A DNA stretch of 64,000 nt from HGM04593 sp045636125 (GTDB taxonomy: Bacteria; Bacteroidota; Bacteroidia; Bacteroidales; Bacteroidaceae): contig JAZTWX010000042.1 in assembly GCA_045636125.1 (NCBI GenBank), positions 42,712-106,711 of the forward strand. Reading direction: 5' to 3'. Positions 38,348 to 47,297 of this stretch are shown one piece after another (position 1 is the stretch's first letter; every line of letters begins with the position of its first letter). A model generated the notes under the pieces. It ran no database searches, was not told the DNA's origin, and worked only from the letters and a program-made list of their open reading frames with translations. The position numbers and the translations under genes were made by a program.

Positions 38348-39922
38348 ATGAACGTAAACGAAGAGATTGGAAGAAGACGAACTTTTGCGATTATTTCGCA
38401 CCCCGACGCGGGAAAAACAACACTCACCGAAAAACTCCTGTTGTTCGGTGGTCAGATTCAGGTTGCCGGTGCGGTAAAATCGAACAAGATAAAGAAAAGC
38501 GCAACATCCGACTGGATGGAGATTGAAAAACAGCGCGGAATTTCGGTAACTACATCGGTTATGGAGTTCGACTATGAGGGTTACAAAATCAACATTCTCG
38601 ACACTCCAGGTCACCAGGATTTTGCCGAGGATACTTTCCGCACCCTCACCGCTGTTGACAGCGTAATTATTGTGGTGGACAGCGCAAAGGGTGTGGAGAC
38701 ACAGACACGCAAGCTTATGTCTGTGTGCCGTATGCGCAACACACCTGTAATTGTGTACGTGAACAAGATGGACCGTGAGGGACGCGACCCGTTTGAGCTC
38801 CTCGATGAGCTTGAAGCTGAATTGCAGATATCGGTGCGCCCGCTCAGCTGGCCCATAGACCAAGGTGCGCGTTTCAAGGGTGTATACAATATCTTTGAGC
38901 AGAAGCTCGACCTTTTCACCCCCAACAAGCAGCGTGTGACCGAAAAGGTTGAAATTGACATAAACAGCGACGAACTCGAGCAAAGCATAGGTGAGGATCT
39001 TGCCTCAAAACTCCGTTCCGACCTTGAACTTGTCGATGGCGTTTACCCCGAATTCAACGTGCAGGATTATCTCGATGCAAAGGTTGCTCCTGTGTTCTTT
39101 GGTTCGGCGCTCAACAACTTCGGTGTAGAGGAACTGCTCAACTGCTTTGTGAAAATTGCCCCCAGTCCACGCCCCGTGCAGGCTGTAGAGCGCATTGTGC
39201 ATCCCGATGATGCAAAATTCACAGGCTTCATCTTTAAGATTACGGCGAATATCGACCCCAACCACCGCTCGTGCGTGGCTTTCTGTAAAATATGTTCGGG
39301 AAAATTTGTGCGCAATATGCCTTACCGTCACATTCGCTTGGGCAAGGACCTGCGCTTTTCGTCGCCCACACAGTTTATGGCGCAGCGCAAGAGCACAATT
39401 GAGGAGGCTTACCCCGGCGACATTATCGGCCTTCCCGACACCGGTAACTTCAAGATTGGCGACACACTCACCGAGGGCGAAAATCTGCATTTCAAGGGAT
39501 TGCCCAGCTTCTCGCCCGAAATGTTCAAGTACATAGAGAATGCCGACCCCATGAAGACCAAGCAGCTTGCAAAAGGTATCGACCAGCTTATGGGCGAGGG
39601 TGTTGCACAGCTTTTTGTGAACCAGCATAACGGCCGCAAGCTCATCGGTACAGTGGGCCAGCTGCAGTTCGAGGTTATACAGTACCGTCTCGAAAACGAG
39701 TACAACGCAAAGTGCCGTTGGGAGCCTGTGAACCTCTACAAGGCCTGCTGGATTGAAAGCGACGATGCTGCCGAGCTCGAGAATTTCAAAAAGCGCAAGT
39801 ACCAGTATATGGCAAAGGATATTGAGGGCCGCGACGTGTTCCTTGCCGACAGCAATTATGTGTTGCAGATGGCGCAGAACGACTTCAAGAGCATTCGTTT
39901 CCACTTTACCAGCGAATTTTAA
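38348..39922 (+). CDS. prfC: Peptide chain release factor 3
   Basis: 524 residues. G1 is SHPDAGKTT (about 17-25); G3 is DTPGHQDF; G4 is VNKMDREG. EIEKQRGISVTTSVMEFDY is the RF3-specific switch I region that separates it from EF-G. Domain II begins near FTGFIFKITAN, and the C-terminal domain contains VGQLQFEVIQYRL. RF3 is a GTPase that removes RF1/RF2 from the ribosome after peptide release. Full length. Confidence 0.97.
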   Translation: MNVNEEIGRRRTFAIISHPDAGKTTLTEKLLLFGGQIQVAGAVKSNKIKKSATSDWMEIEKQRGISVTTSVMEFDYEGYKINILDTPGHQDFAEDTFRTLTAVDSVIIVVDSAKGVETQTRKLMSVCRMRNTPVIVYVNKMDREGRDPFELLDELEAELQISVRPLSWPIDQGARFKGVYNIFEQKLDLFTPNKQRVTEKVEIDINSDELEQSIGEDLASKLRSDLELVDGVYPEFNVQDYLDAKVAPVFFGSALNNFGVEELLNCFVKIAPSPRPVQAVERIVHPDDAKFTGFIFKITANIDPNHRSCVAFCKICSGKFVRNMPYRHIRLGKDLRFSSPTQFMAQRKSTIEEAYPGDIIGLPDTGNFKIGDTLTEGENLHFKGLPSFSPEMFKYIENADPMKTKQLAKGIDQLMGEGVAQLFVNQHNGRKLIGTVGQLQFEVIQYRLENEYNAKCRWEPVNLYKACWIESDDAAELENFKKRKYQYMAKDIEGRDVFLADSNYVLQMAQNDFKSIRFHFTSEF

Positions 39923-39934
39923 CAAAAAGAGCCT

Positions 39935-40507
39935 ATGGGAACAATTGCAGATGAGGCTAAAAAAGCCGTCGAGGTTATGCGTAAGGGTGGCGTAATCCTT
40001 TATCCTACCGACACCGTGTGGGGAATAGGCTGCGACGCCACCAACCCCGAAGCCGTGAAGCGCGTATATGAAATTAAGCGCCGCACCGACAGCAAGGCGC
40101 TTCTGTTGCTTGTCGACAGTGCCGACCGCCTTGCGCGTTATGTGGGCAATGTGCCTGCGGTAGCGTGGGACCTTATAGAACTTACCGACAAACCTTTGAC
40201 AATTATATACGACGGTGCGCGCAACCTTGCCCCCAACCTCATTGCCGAGGATGGCAGCGTGGGTATACGTGTGACATCGGAACTTTTTTCGAAGGAGTTG
40301 TGCTACCGCTTCCAGAAGGCGGTGGTTTCAACATCGGCCAACATAAGCGGCGAGCCCACTCCCGCAAATTTCAGCGAGATAAGCCAGGAAATTATCGATG
40401 CTGTCGATTATGTGGTCAATTACAAACAACTTGATATGGGACGCCCTAAGGCGTCGAGCATTATTAAGCTCGGGGCCGACGGCACTGTTGCTATTGTAAG
40501 AGAATGA
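39935..40507 (+). CDS. tsaC: L-threonylcarbamoyladenylate synthase
   Basis: 190 residues of the YrdC/Sua5 fold. GGVILYPTDTVWGIGCDATN and YEIKRRTDSKALLLLV form the ATP/threonine site; VVSTSANISGEPTP is the second signature. It makes the threonylcarbamoyl-AMP used for t6A modification of tRNAs that read ANN codons. Only the YrdC domain is present, without the Sua5 C-terminal domain, so the short name is apt. It overlaps the chloride channel gene by 4 bp in the conserved order tsaC-ClC-fmt. Confidence 0.94.
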   Translation: MGTIADEAKKAVEVMRKGGVILYPTDTVWGIGCDATNPEAVKRVYEIKRRTDSKALLLLVDSADRLARYVGNVPAVAWDLIELTDKPLTIIYDGARNLAPNLIAEDGSVGIRVTSELFSKELCYRFQKAVVSTSANISGEPTPANFSEISQEIIDAVDYVVNYKQLDMGRPKASSIIKLGADGTVAIVRE

Positions 40508-42294
40508 GCACGCAGAAAGAAATTGAGAAGAGCCTGCTTGACAGGTTTATTGAGTGGCGCGAAAAGCATTTGTCGCAAAACCAGTTTATCCTTATATTGA
40601 GTTTTGTGGTGGGTGTCTTGTCGGCTATTGCAGCCTTTACGTTGAAGCACCTTATACATTTCATACAGGATATGCTCACCGGAGGGTTCGACAAGGACTC
40701 TTTCAACTGGCTCTATCTTGTCTACCCTGTGATAGGTATCTTCTTCACAGGATTGTTTATCAGGAAGGTGGTGCGCGACGATATAAGCCACGGTGTAACA
40801 AAAGTGCTCTATGCTATCTCTTGCCGTCAGGGCCGCATACGCAGGCACAATACGTGGTCGTCGCTCCTTGCGAGTGCAATTACCATCGGCTTCGGTGGTT
40901 CGGTGGGTGCCGAGTCGCCTATCGTAATGACCGGCTCTGCTATCGGCTCGAACCTGGGTTCGTTCTTCAAACTCGAAAAGAAGGTGATGATGCTGCTCAT
41001 CGGGTGCGGTGCTGCGGGCGCGGTGTCGGGTATCTTCAAGGCGCCCATTGCCGGCCTTGTGTTCACGGTGGAGGTGCTTATGCTCGACCTTACAATGTCG
41101 TCGCTCCTGCCGTTGCTCATTTCGAGCGTTACGGCCGCCACGCTCTCATATATTTTTATGGGTACCGACGCAACCTTTGAATTCCACCTTGAAAATACTT
41201 TCAATATTGCCCGCGTACCTTATGTAATTATGCTTGGTATAATCTGTGGCCTTGTGTCGCTCTATTTTACCAACGTGACAACAACGATTGAGGGCTTTTT
41301 CAAAAAGATTGACAACCCTTACAAGAGGCTTGCTCTTGGTGGCAGTGCGTTGAGTGTACTCATATTCCTCTTTCCCCCGCTCTATGGTGAGGGTTATGAT
41401 ATGATTCACCACTTGATAAACGGCTCTTCGGCCGATGTTATCTTGAATAACTCTTTGTTCTACGGCCACGCGCGCTTCCTGTTCCTCTATATGTTCCTTA
41501 TAGTGGTCTTCAAGGCGTTTGCTTCGACTGTAACCAATTGCGGTGGCGGTTGTGGTGGTATTTTCGCGCCCAGCCTTTTCCTCGGCTGTGTTTCGGGCTA
41601 TCTCTTTGCGGGCCTGTGCAACGCGGCGGAGTGGGGTGTCGCCCTCTCGGACAAGAACTTTGCGCTTTTTGGAATGGCGGCTGTGATGTCGGGTGTTTTT
41701 CACGCTCCGCTCACGGGTGTCTTCCTCATTGCCGAACTTACGGGTGGTTACGCGCTCTTCCTGCCCTTGATGATTGTGTCGGTGTGCTCTTATCTCACCG
41801 TTAAGGTGTTCGACAAGAATAACATCTACGCGGTGCGTCTTGCGCAGCGTGGTGAGCTCATTACCCACCACAAAGACCAGGCTGTACTCACGATATTGAA
41901 GGTGGAAGATGTCATTGAGAAGAATTTTATGCGCCTTACCCCCGATATGGACCTTGGGCAGCTTACCGCTGTTGTTGCAAAGACCAAGCGTAATATATTC
42001 CCTGTTGTGAACGCGAGCGACCGTCTTGTGGGTATTCTCTTCCTCGACGATGTGCGCCACATAATGTTCCGCCAGGAACTGTATCACCGCTATAAGGTTG
42101 CCACACTTATGCGCGAGGCGCCTGTGCGTTTGAGCATAGAGGAGCCTATGGAGGCTGTTATGCGCAAGTTCGAAGAGACCAATGCGTGGAACCTGCCCGT
42201 TGAGGCTGTGGGTGGCGAGTATATAGGCTTTATCTCAAAATCGGCAATATTTACTGCCTACCGAAAAACTTTGTTGGAATTTACATCCGATTGA
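40504..42294 (+). CDS. ClC-family chloride channel/transporter with CBS domains
   Basis: 596 residues. About ten to twelve membrane helices with the ClC selectivity motifs: GGSVGAESPIVM (about 132-143, with the gating glutamate) and GGGCGGIFAPSLFLG (about 347-361). The first serine motif (GSGIP-type) is not well conserved. A cytoplasmic CBS pair occupies the last 140 residues (VIEKNFMRLTPDMD... and LMREAPVRLSIEEPMEAVM...), which in related proteins binds nucleotides. It moves Cl- or other halides, possibly in exchange for H+. Coupled to tsaC, 3 bp before fmt. Confidence 0.92.
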   Translation: MSTQKEIEKSLLDRFIEWREKHLSQNQFILILSFVVGVLSAIAAFTLKHLIHFIQDMLTGGFDKDSFNWLYLVYPVIGIFFTGLFIRKVVRDDISHGVTKVLYAISCRQGRIRRHNTWSSLLASAITIGFGGSVGAESPIVMTGSAIGSNLGSFFKLEKKVMMLLIGCGAAGAVSGIFKAPIAGLVFTVEVLMLDLTMSSLLPLLISSVTAATLSYIFMGTDATFEFHLENTFNIARVPYVIMLGIICGLVSLYFTNVTTTIEGFFKKIDNPYKRLALGGSALSVLIFLFPPLYGEGYDMIHHLINGSSADVILNNSLFYGHARFLFLYMFLIVVFKAFASTVTNCGGGCGGIFAPSLFLGCVSGYLFAGLCNAAEWGVALSDKNFALFGMAAVMSGVFHAPLTGVFLIAELTGGYALFLPLMIVSVCSYLTVKVFDKNNIYAVRLAQRGELITHHKDQAVLTILKVEDVIEKNFMRLTPDMDLGQLTAVVAKTKRNIFPVVNASDRLVGILFLDDVRHIMFRQELYHRYKVATLMREAPVRLSIEEPMEAVMRKFEETNAWNLPVEAVGGEYIGFISKSAIFTAYRKTLLEFTSD

Positions 42295-42297
42295 TAT

Positions 42298-43290
42298 ATG
42301 AACGATAAATTAAGAATAGTATATCTTGGCACGCCCGACTTTGCGGTGGAGCCTTTGCGCAGGCTCTTGGAGCTGCAGCGCAGCGACTCGGCTTGCGGGT
42401 TCGAGGTTGTGGGTGTTGTTACAATGCCCGACAAAATGATAAATAAACGCGGCAACCAGTTGCTTATGAGCCCTGTGAAGCAGTTTGCGGTGCAGGAGAA
42501 TTTACCTGTGTTGCAGCCCGAATCGTTGAAGAACGAGGAATTTCAGGCTGAACTTGCTGCTTGGAAAGCCGACCTGCAGATTGTGGTAGCCTTCCGCATG
42601 TTGCCCGAAAGTGTGTGGAATATGCCCCGCTTGGGTACTTTCAACCTGCACGCCTCGCTCTTGCCGCAGTATCGTGGTGCAGCGCCCATAAACTGGGCTA
42701 TTATAAACGGTGACAAGGAGACCGGTGTTACAACCTTTTTCCTGAAACACGAAATTGACACAGGTGATGTTATTTACCGCGATATTGTGCCCATTGACGA
42801 GCGCGACAATGTCGGCACGCTCCACGATAAACTTATGTTGCAGGGTGGTGACACGGTTGTACGCACAGTAAAAGCGATAGTAAACGGTACGGTGGAACAG
42901 GTGCCGCAAACAGAAATGTTTGCCAGTGAGGCCGAGTTGCGCCCTGCACCCAAAATCTTCCGCGATACTTGCCGCATAAACTGGGAACAGCCCTGCGCTG
43001 CAATATACAATTTTGTGCGCGGAATGTCGCCCTATCCCGCCGCCTGGTGCGAGCTCAAGGACGCAGCGGGCAACATCCTGCCCATAAAGGTGTACGAGAT
43101 TGAAAAGGAGCCGGCTGCGCATAATTTTGCAGTTGGGCACTTGCTCACCGACAATAAGACCTATGCAAAAGTGGCAGTGGCCGACGGTTATATTTCGCTC
43201 CTCTCGTTGCAGATTCCGGGTAAGAAGCGTATGCCGGTGGGCGACCTTTTGCGTGGTTTCCGCATAAATGAGTGCGAAATTGTGAAATGA
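42298..43290 (+). CDS. fmt: Methionyl-tRNA formyltransferase
   Basis: 330 residues. The catalytic triad equivalent is N116, H118 and D154, in FNLHASLLPQYRGAAPINWA and HEIDTGD. The start RIVYLGTPDFAVEPL is typical, and the C-terminal tRNA-binding domain contains FVRGMSPYPAAWCEL. It formylates Met-tRNA for initiation, and its action is later undone by deformylase (def at 6092). Last gene of tsaC-ClC-fmt. Confidence 0.96.
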   Translation: MNDKLRIVYLGTPDFAVEPLRRLLELQRSDSACGFEVVGVVTMPDKMINKRGNQLLMSPVKQFAVQENLPVLQPESLKNEEFQAELAAWKADLQIVVAFRMLPESVWNMPRLGTFNLHASLLPQYRGAAPINWAIINGDKETGVTTFFLKHEIDTGDVIYRDIVPIDERDNVGTLHDKLMLQGGDTVVRTVKAIVNGTVEQVPQTEMFASEAELRPAPKIFRDTCRINWEQPCAAIYNFVRGMSPYPAAWCELKDAAGNILPIKVYEIEKEPAAHNFAVGHLLTDNKTYAKVAVADGYISLLSLQIPGKKRMPVGDLLRGFRINECEIVK

Positions 43291-43311
43291 ATTTTATAGT
43301 TCTTTATGCAG

Positions 43312-43337
43312 GCGCTCCCTTTCTCAGGGGGCGCTTT
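43312..43337 (+). terminator. Hairpin after fmt
   Basis: GCGCTCCC pairs with GGGGGCGC around TTTCTCA, then TTTCTG. The T tract is short. Confidence 0.55.
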
Positions 43338-43393
43338 CTGCAACGTAGCGCGGGCGCTTATATTGTTAAAAACGGCACATTTTTTTTGCGATA

Positions 43394-43425
43394 TTTGTTT
43401 TTTACAATTTTATTTCATTACTTTG
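43394..43425 (+). promoter_or_regulatory. Promoter of the sigma-factor gene
   Basis: TTTG at 43394-43397, 20-bp spacer, TTACTTTG at 43418-43425 (one mismatch to TAnnTTTG). The leader to the ATG at 43506 is about 75 nt. Confidence 0.65.
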
Positions 43426-43505
43426 CACCGTTAATTCAAATTAAATAACCTAAAAATCAACCGCCTATAGAAAAATTCTACTCCTAATTTATAAAAAACA
43501 TCTTA

Positions 43506-44099
43506 ATGGAGAATTTGAAACAGATGACCGACGACAAGTTGGTGTCGCTGTATATAGGAGGCAATAATCAGGCATTCGACATATTGTTGGATCGTCACAA
43601 GGATAGGTTATATTACTATATATACTTTATTGTACGCTCGCGCGAGGTAGCCGAAGATATCTTCCAGGAGACATTTGTGAAGGCTATTATCAAATTGCAG
43701 GAGGGACGCTATCAGCCCGACGGCAAGTTTGGTGCGTGGATTACCCGCATCGCCCACAATCTTGTAATTGACCAGTTCCGTCAGGAACGTAACGAGAATC
43801 TCGTTTCCAACGATGAAACAGAGGTCGACCTCTTGAACAACGCAGCTTTTTCCGAAGGCACCATTGAAAACAAGATGGTGAAAGACCAGGTATTGCGCGA
43901 TGTACGCGCGCTTGTCGATGAATTGCCCGACTGTCAGCGCGAGGTTGTGTGTATGCGTTATTATCAGAAACTTTCGTTCAAGGATATTGCCGATATCACA
44001 GGTGTAAGCATTAACACCGCGCTTGGCCGTATGCGTTATGCAATACTCAATATGCGCCGCATTGCTGCCGAAAAGGAGATAAGCCTTGTAATGGAGTAG
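43506..44099 (+). CDS. ECF-type RNA polymerase sigma factor
   Basis: 197 residues. Region 2 (about 25-95) has AFDILLDRHKDRLYYYIYFIV and AEDIFQETFVKAI, the -10-binding and core-binding parts; region 4 (about 135-190) has LPDCQREVVCMRYYQKLSFKDIADITG with the helix-turn-helix. Region 3 is absent, which defines group 4 (ECF). No anti-sigma gene follows; instead comes a hairpin and a 59-aa gene. It is therefore likely a constitutive or differently controlled ECF. The opening MTDDKLVSLYIGGNNQAFD is common in Bacteroidales sigma factors of this type. Confidence 0.93.
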   Translation: MENLKQMTDDKLVSLYIGGNNQAFDILLDRHKDRLYYYIYFIVRSREVAEDIFQETFVKAIIKLQEGRYQPDGKFGAWITRIAHNLVIDQFRQERNENLVSNDETEVDLLNNAAFSEGTIENKMVKDQVLRDVRALVDELPDCQREVVCMRYYQKLSFKDIADITGVSINTALGRMRYAILNMRRIAAEKEISLVME

Positions 44100-44119
44100 T
44101 GGGCTATAATCCATAATAT

Positions 44120-44160
44120 GTATGCCGCTGTAATTTTTTTTACGGCGGCATATAATTTTT
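44120..44160 (+). terminator. Terminator after the sigma-factor gene
   Basis: TATGCCGCTGTAA pairs with TTACGGCGGCATA around TTTTTT, followed by TAATTTTT. Confidence 0.7.
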
Positions 44161-44247
44161 GTAGGTTAGTTGCGTTAATATAATAGAAACAACCAAAAAA
44201 GCGCCGCGTTGCGGTGCCCGAACTTAAAACCAATTAACCGACAGCCT

Positions 44248-44427
44248 ATGGATAAAAAATCTACTCAAGAATTTAACACACAAGGAACTATTATCGCAAA
44301 GGCGTTACGTGGCGAGAAAATGCCCAAGCCTTCGGAAGCATCCCTTGCTTTTATAAGAAATTTTGCCCGTAACTTCAAGGTGCAGAAATGCGAAGGCGGT
44401 GCGGTGTGCGATTTTGTATTAAACTAA
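44248..44427 (+). CDS. Small conserved-looking protein, 59 aa
   Basis: Starts ATG at 44248 (MDKKSTQEFNTQGTIIAKAL) and ends in KCEGGAVCDFVLN. It is basic in the middle, has two cysteines near the C-terminus, and no signal peptide or membrane segment. A frame runs 13 codons further upstream, but those residues look like random sequence. It sits between the sigma-factor terminator and a strong terminator, so it has its own transcript or depends on read-through. I do not recognise the family. Confidence 0.6.
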   Translation: MDKKSTQEFNTQGTIIAKALRGEKMPKPSEASLAFIRNFARNFKVQKCEGGAVCDFVLN

Positions 44428-44464
44428 CTTTCTATAACTTAAACTAGCCTTGTTTGCTTTTTGC

Positions 44465-44510
44465 ATACATCAAGAGAGGATGGCTCAAAGGCCATCCTCT
44501 CTTGATGTAT
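44465..44510. terminator. Strong bidirectional terminator
   Basis: ATACATCAAGAGAGGATGGC pairs with its reverse complement around TCAAAG: a near-20-bp stem between the convergent 59-aa gene and YggS gene. Confidence 0.88.
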
Positions 44511-44522
44511 TTATGAGTTCTA

Positions 44523-45200
44523 TTATTCTTCGGCGAAAATAGCCGAGCCCACCCTCACGTGATTGCTGCCGTGGGAGACGGCAATGGGGTAGTCGTCGCT
44601 CATTCCGGCAGAAAAGACCGAAAAACACTCGTCGGCAGGGAAATAGTTCCCTTTTATGGTGTTGAAAAGTTCTTTCACCGCTGCAAACTCACTGTTAATC
44701 TGTGCCTCGTCGGTGGTGTTGCTGGCCATACACATAAGCCCGCGTATTTCCACGTTGTTAAGGCCTCGCCACTCGCCGCCGGCAAGCATTGAAAGGCACT
44801 CCTGTGGGGTGAAGCCGAATTTCGTCTCTTCCTGTGCAATGTGAATCTGCAACAGGCAGGGGATGCGGCGGCCCACCTTTGCGCCTTGCTTGTCTATTTC
44901 GGCAAGGAGCTTGTAGCTGTCGACGCTGTGGATGAGGTGCACAAAGGGGGCAATATATTTTATTTTATTGCTTTGCAGGTGTCCTATGAAATGCCAGCAG
45001 ATATCGGCTGGCAAGGCCTGCTGTTTCTTGGAGAGGTCTTGTGCCTTACTCTCCCCAAAATGGCGTTGTCCGGCGTTGTATGCGGCCTCGATGGCCTCTA
45101 CCGGGTGGTATTTTGACACGGCTATGAGCGTAACCCCCGCGGGGAGGGTTGCGCGCACGGCTGCAATTCTTTGGGCAATGGTGTTAGAGGATGGGCTCAT
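44523..45200 (-). CDS. YggS family pyridoxal phosphate homeostasis protein
   Basis: 225 residues. TLIAVSKYHP holds the PLP-binding lysine (K30), then GQRHFGESKAQDL, WHFIGHLQSNK, RGLMCMAS and SVFSAGMSDDYPIAVSHGSNHVRVGSAIF. The family (COG0325) keeps PLP homeostasis and shows no clear catalytic turnover. I chose the ATG at 45200; another at 45218 would add six residues. In both cases the start lies inside the 3' end of the upstream DUF4494 gene, so the genes overlap by 17 bp and are translationally coupled. Confidence 0.93.
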   Translation of the reverse strand: MSPSSNTIAQRIAAVRATLPAGVTLIAVSKYHPVEAIEAAYNAGQRHFGESKAQDLSKKQQALPADICWHFIGHLQSNKIKYIAPFVHLIHSVDSYKLLAEIDKQGAKVGRRIPCLLQIHIAQEETKFGFTPQECLSMLAGGEWRGLNNVEIRGLMCMASNTTDEAQINSEFAAVKELFNTIKGNYFPADECFSVFSAGMSDDYPIAVSHGSNHVRVGSAIFAEE

Positions 45201-45627
45201 AATGGAAAATATCCACAATTGAACTTTCGCTCACCGATGCAAGGTCGTATGTCATTACCGAATCTTCCATATGCTTGTTGAGCGCGGCCACTGCTCCTGC
45301 GCAGTCCTCGGCCTTAACGAGAATGATAACAGATGTCTTCTTCTCTTTTGCGCTCACCTCGTCGATGGTTACGAGCACAATCTTGCACTTGAACCACTTG
45401 TCGGCTGCCTCGCTGGGGCTGTCTACAAGCTCGCCATACTTTGTGCGTTTCATTTCGTTAATTGTGAACTCGCCTGTTACCGAGGGCTGAATCTCAAGGG
45501 TTAGGCGCTTTTCAATCTCGGTGAACGAGAAGCCCTGCACAAGGTACACTTCGTTTACTTTTGTGTTGAGGCCTTTTTCGCCTGCACGCTCATAGGTTAC
45601 TTTACATTCGAACCAACTTTGTGTCAT
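45184..45627 (-). CDS. DUF4494 domain-containing protein
   Basis: 147 residues, mixed alpha/beta, no signal peptide. SWFECKVTYERAGEKG, KVNEVYLVQGFSFTEIEKRL and the repeat-like WFKCKIVLVTIDEVSAKEKK match DUF4494, a family found mostly in Bacteroidales. Two halves starting WFECKV and WFKCKI suggest an internal duplication. Function unknown. Its end overlaps the start of YggS. Minus-strand TAACTTTG (complement of 45681-45688) is a likely -7 box. Confidence 0.85.
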   Translation of the reverse strand: MTQSWFECKVTYERAGEKGLNTKVNEVYLVQGFSFTEIEKRLTLEIQPSVTGEFTINEMKRTKYGELVDSPSEAADKWFKCKIVLVTIDEVSAKEKKTSVIILVKAEDCAGAVAALNKHMEDSVMTYDLASVSESSIVDIFHYEPIL

Positions 45628-45680
45628 AGTATTTAGTCTATTTTTTGATTTTTATTAAATGCTTGCGCTGTGCGCGACCG

Positions 45681-45688
45681 CAAAGTTA
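45681..45688 (-). promoter_or_regulatory. -7 box of the DUF4494-YggS pair
   Basis: TAACTTTG on the minus strand, 54 bp before the start of the DUF4494 gene. The -33 element is not clear. Confidence 0.5.
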
Positions 45689-45758
45689 GCAAATGAAAAG
45701 TTTTTTTGTTTGTTTTTTTGCCGAAATTTATTCTCTTTTTTCAGCTTGCTGCTGCGGG

Positions 45759-45932
45759 TTACATATAATACTCCTCTTCGTCGGTGTCGTAGACGGGGTC
45801 ATCGTCTACGGGTGGAACGCTGTCGCGGTTGTAGTCGTTGTAGACCTCTTCGCTGTCGTCAATGTAGGTTTCGTCCAAGAAGAGATAACGCCTTTGGTTG
45901 TGGAGTTGCTGGGTTGTAGGGTTCTTTTTCAT
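45759..45932 (-). CDS. 57-aa acidic, Tyr-rich protein
   Basis: ATG at 45932, TAA at 45759. The product starts MKKNPTTQQLHNQRRYLFLD and continues as a chain of Asp, Glu and Tyr (DETYIDDSEEVYNDY), ending EEEYYM. The N-terminus is basic and the rest strongly acidic, so it looks disordered. It lies 6 bp downstream of the malic enzyme stop, on the same strand, and is probably co-expressed. I do not recognise the family. The clean start spacing and codon composition support a real gene. Confidence 0.6.
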   Translation of the reverse strand: MKKNPTTQQLHNQRRYLFLDETYIDDSEEVYNDYNRDSVPPVDDDPVYDTDEEEYYM

Positions 45933-45938
45933 AATGGT

Positions 45939-47297
45939 CTATAATTGGTTCATTCCTTTGTTGTATCGTTTGTGAAGCTGCTCCTTGCCGCCGTTGTGGG
46001 GGTGGTGGCAGTGGTGCGTTTCGTGGTGGGTGCGGCAACGGAGAGTCTCTTCGTATTCGCTCCACGACGGTATCTCGCGGCGTGCAATACCGCTTTTAAT
46101 TGCTGCTCGTGCTACGGCTGCCGACACTGTGGTGAGCAGACGAGGGTCGCCCATCTTGGGCAGTATGTAGTCGCGCCCGAATTTAAGCTCGCAGTTGTAG
46201 AGCTTCTTTATCTCGTCGGGTACGGGCTCGTGGGCAAGGTTGTTAATAGCCTTTATGGCGGCGGTGAGCATTTCGCGGTTGATGCTTGTAGCGAGCGTGT
46301 CGAGAGCGCCGCGGAAAAGGTAGGGAAAGGCGATGGCGTTGTTTATCTGGTTGGGAGTGTCGGTGCGTCCTGTTGCCATAATGGCGTCGGGGCGGGCGGC
46401 TTTTGCATCGTTGTAACTTATTTCGGGGGTGGGGTTGGCAAGTGCGAATATTATGGGGTTTGCTGCCATTGTGCACACCATCTCACGGGTTACAATGTTA
46501 CCAGCCGAGAGGCCTATGAAAGCATCGCTGCCGTTCATTGCCTGTGCAAGGGTGGTGAGGCTTGTGTCGGTGGTTGCAAAAAGGGCTTTGTAGGGGTGGA
46601 GCATGCTGCGCGAAACGTTTATCACTCCTTTGCTGTCGACCATTGTAATCTGCTCCCTCTTTACGCCCAGTTGTGTGAGGGTGCGTGCCGTTGCAATAGC
46701 TGCCGCTCCAGCTCCGCTTATTACTATTTTGAGGCTATGGAGCTGTTTGCCTGCAATTTCGGCGGCACCGAGCAGTGCTGCGGCAACGGTTACTGCGGTG
46801 CCGTGCTGGTCGTCGTGCATCACGGGAATTCCCAAAAGGGCGCGCAGGCGCTCTTCTATGTAGAAACAGTCGGGGGCTTTAATGTCCTCGAGGTTTATTG
46901 CACCGAAGGTGGGTGATATCTCCTGCACGGTGGTTACGAATTTGTCGGCGTTGCTCTCGCCAATCTCAATGTCGAACGCGTCGATGTCGGCATATATTTT
47001 GAAGAGCATTGCTTTTCCCTCCATCACCGGCTTCGACGCTGTGGCGCCTATGTTTCCCAGCCCAAGCACCGCGCTGCCGTTTGATACTACTGCCACAAGG
47101 TTGCCTTTGTTGGTGTAGCGGTAGGCCTGCCAGCGCTCTTTGCTTATGGCTGCTGCGGGAGCGGCAACCCCCGGGGAGTATGCAAGGGCAATATCCTGCG
47201 GAGTTGAGTGGGGCTTTGTGGGTGTTACCTCGGTTTTTCCCGGGCGCCCTTGTGAGTGGTAGAGAAGCGCCTCTTCTTCTATGTTCCTGTCCTCCAT
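45939..47297 (-). CDS. maeB: NADP-dependent malic enzyme, short form
   Basis: 452 residues. HSQGRPGKTEVTPTKP, ALAYSPGVAAP, NGSAVLGLGNIGATASKPVMEGK, MHDDQHGTAVTVAAALLGA and the NAD(P) motif ISGAGAAAIATARTL identify the enzyme, which decarboxylates malate to pyruvate. The phosphotransacetylase-like C-terminal domain that follows in long MaeB proteins (about 750 aa) is missing. In its place is a short tail rich in His (THHETHHCHHPH, plus one Cys), a possible metal-binding tail. The tail is directly followed by the 57-aa acidic gene. Confidence 0.9.
   Translation of the reverse strand: MEDRNIEEEALLYHSQGRPGKTEVTPTKPHSTPQDIALAYSPGVAAPAAAISKERWQAYRYTNKGNLVAVVSNGSAVLGLGNIGATASKPVMEGKAMLFKIYADIDAFDIEIGESNADKFVTTVQEISPTFGAINLEDIKAPDCFYIEERLRALLGIPVMHDDQHGTAVTVAAALLGAAEIAGKQLHSLKIVISGAGAAAIATARTLTQLGVKREQITMVDSKGVINVSRSMLHPYKALFATTDTSLTTLAQAMNGSDAFIGLSAGNIVTREMVCTMAANPIIFALANPTPEISYNDAKAARPDAIMATGRTDTPNQINNAIAFPYLFRGALDTLATSINREMLTAAIKAINNLAHEPVPDEIKKLYNCELKFGRDYILPKMGDPRLLTTVSAAVARAAIKSGIARREIPSWSEYEETLRCRTHHETHHCHHPHNGGKEQLHKRYNKGMNQL

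Noticed and set aside
43506..44427. The 59-aa protein as an anti-sigma factor of the ECF-type sigma
   Set aside because: No membrane segment or anti-sigma motif, and a terminator separates the two genes.
45945..46916. A 323-codon plus-strand frame opposite maeB
   Set aside because: Shadow of the malic enzyme gene; no recognisable motif, low-complexity Cys/Val/Gly content.
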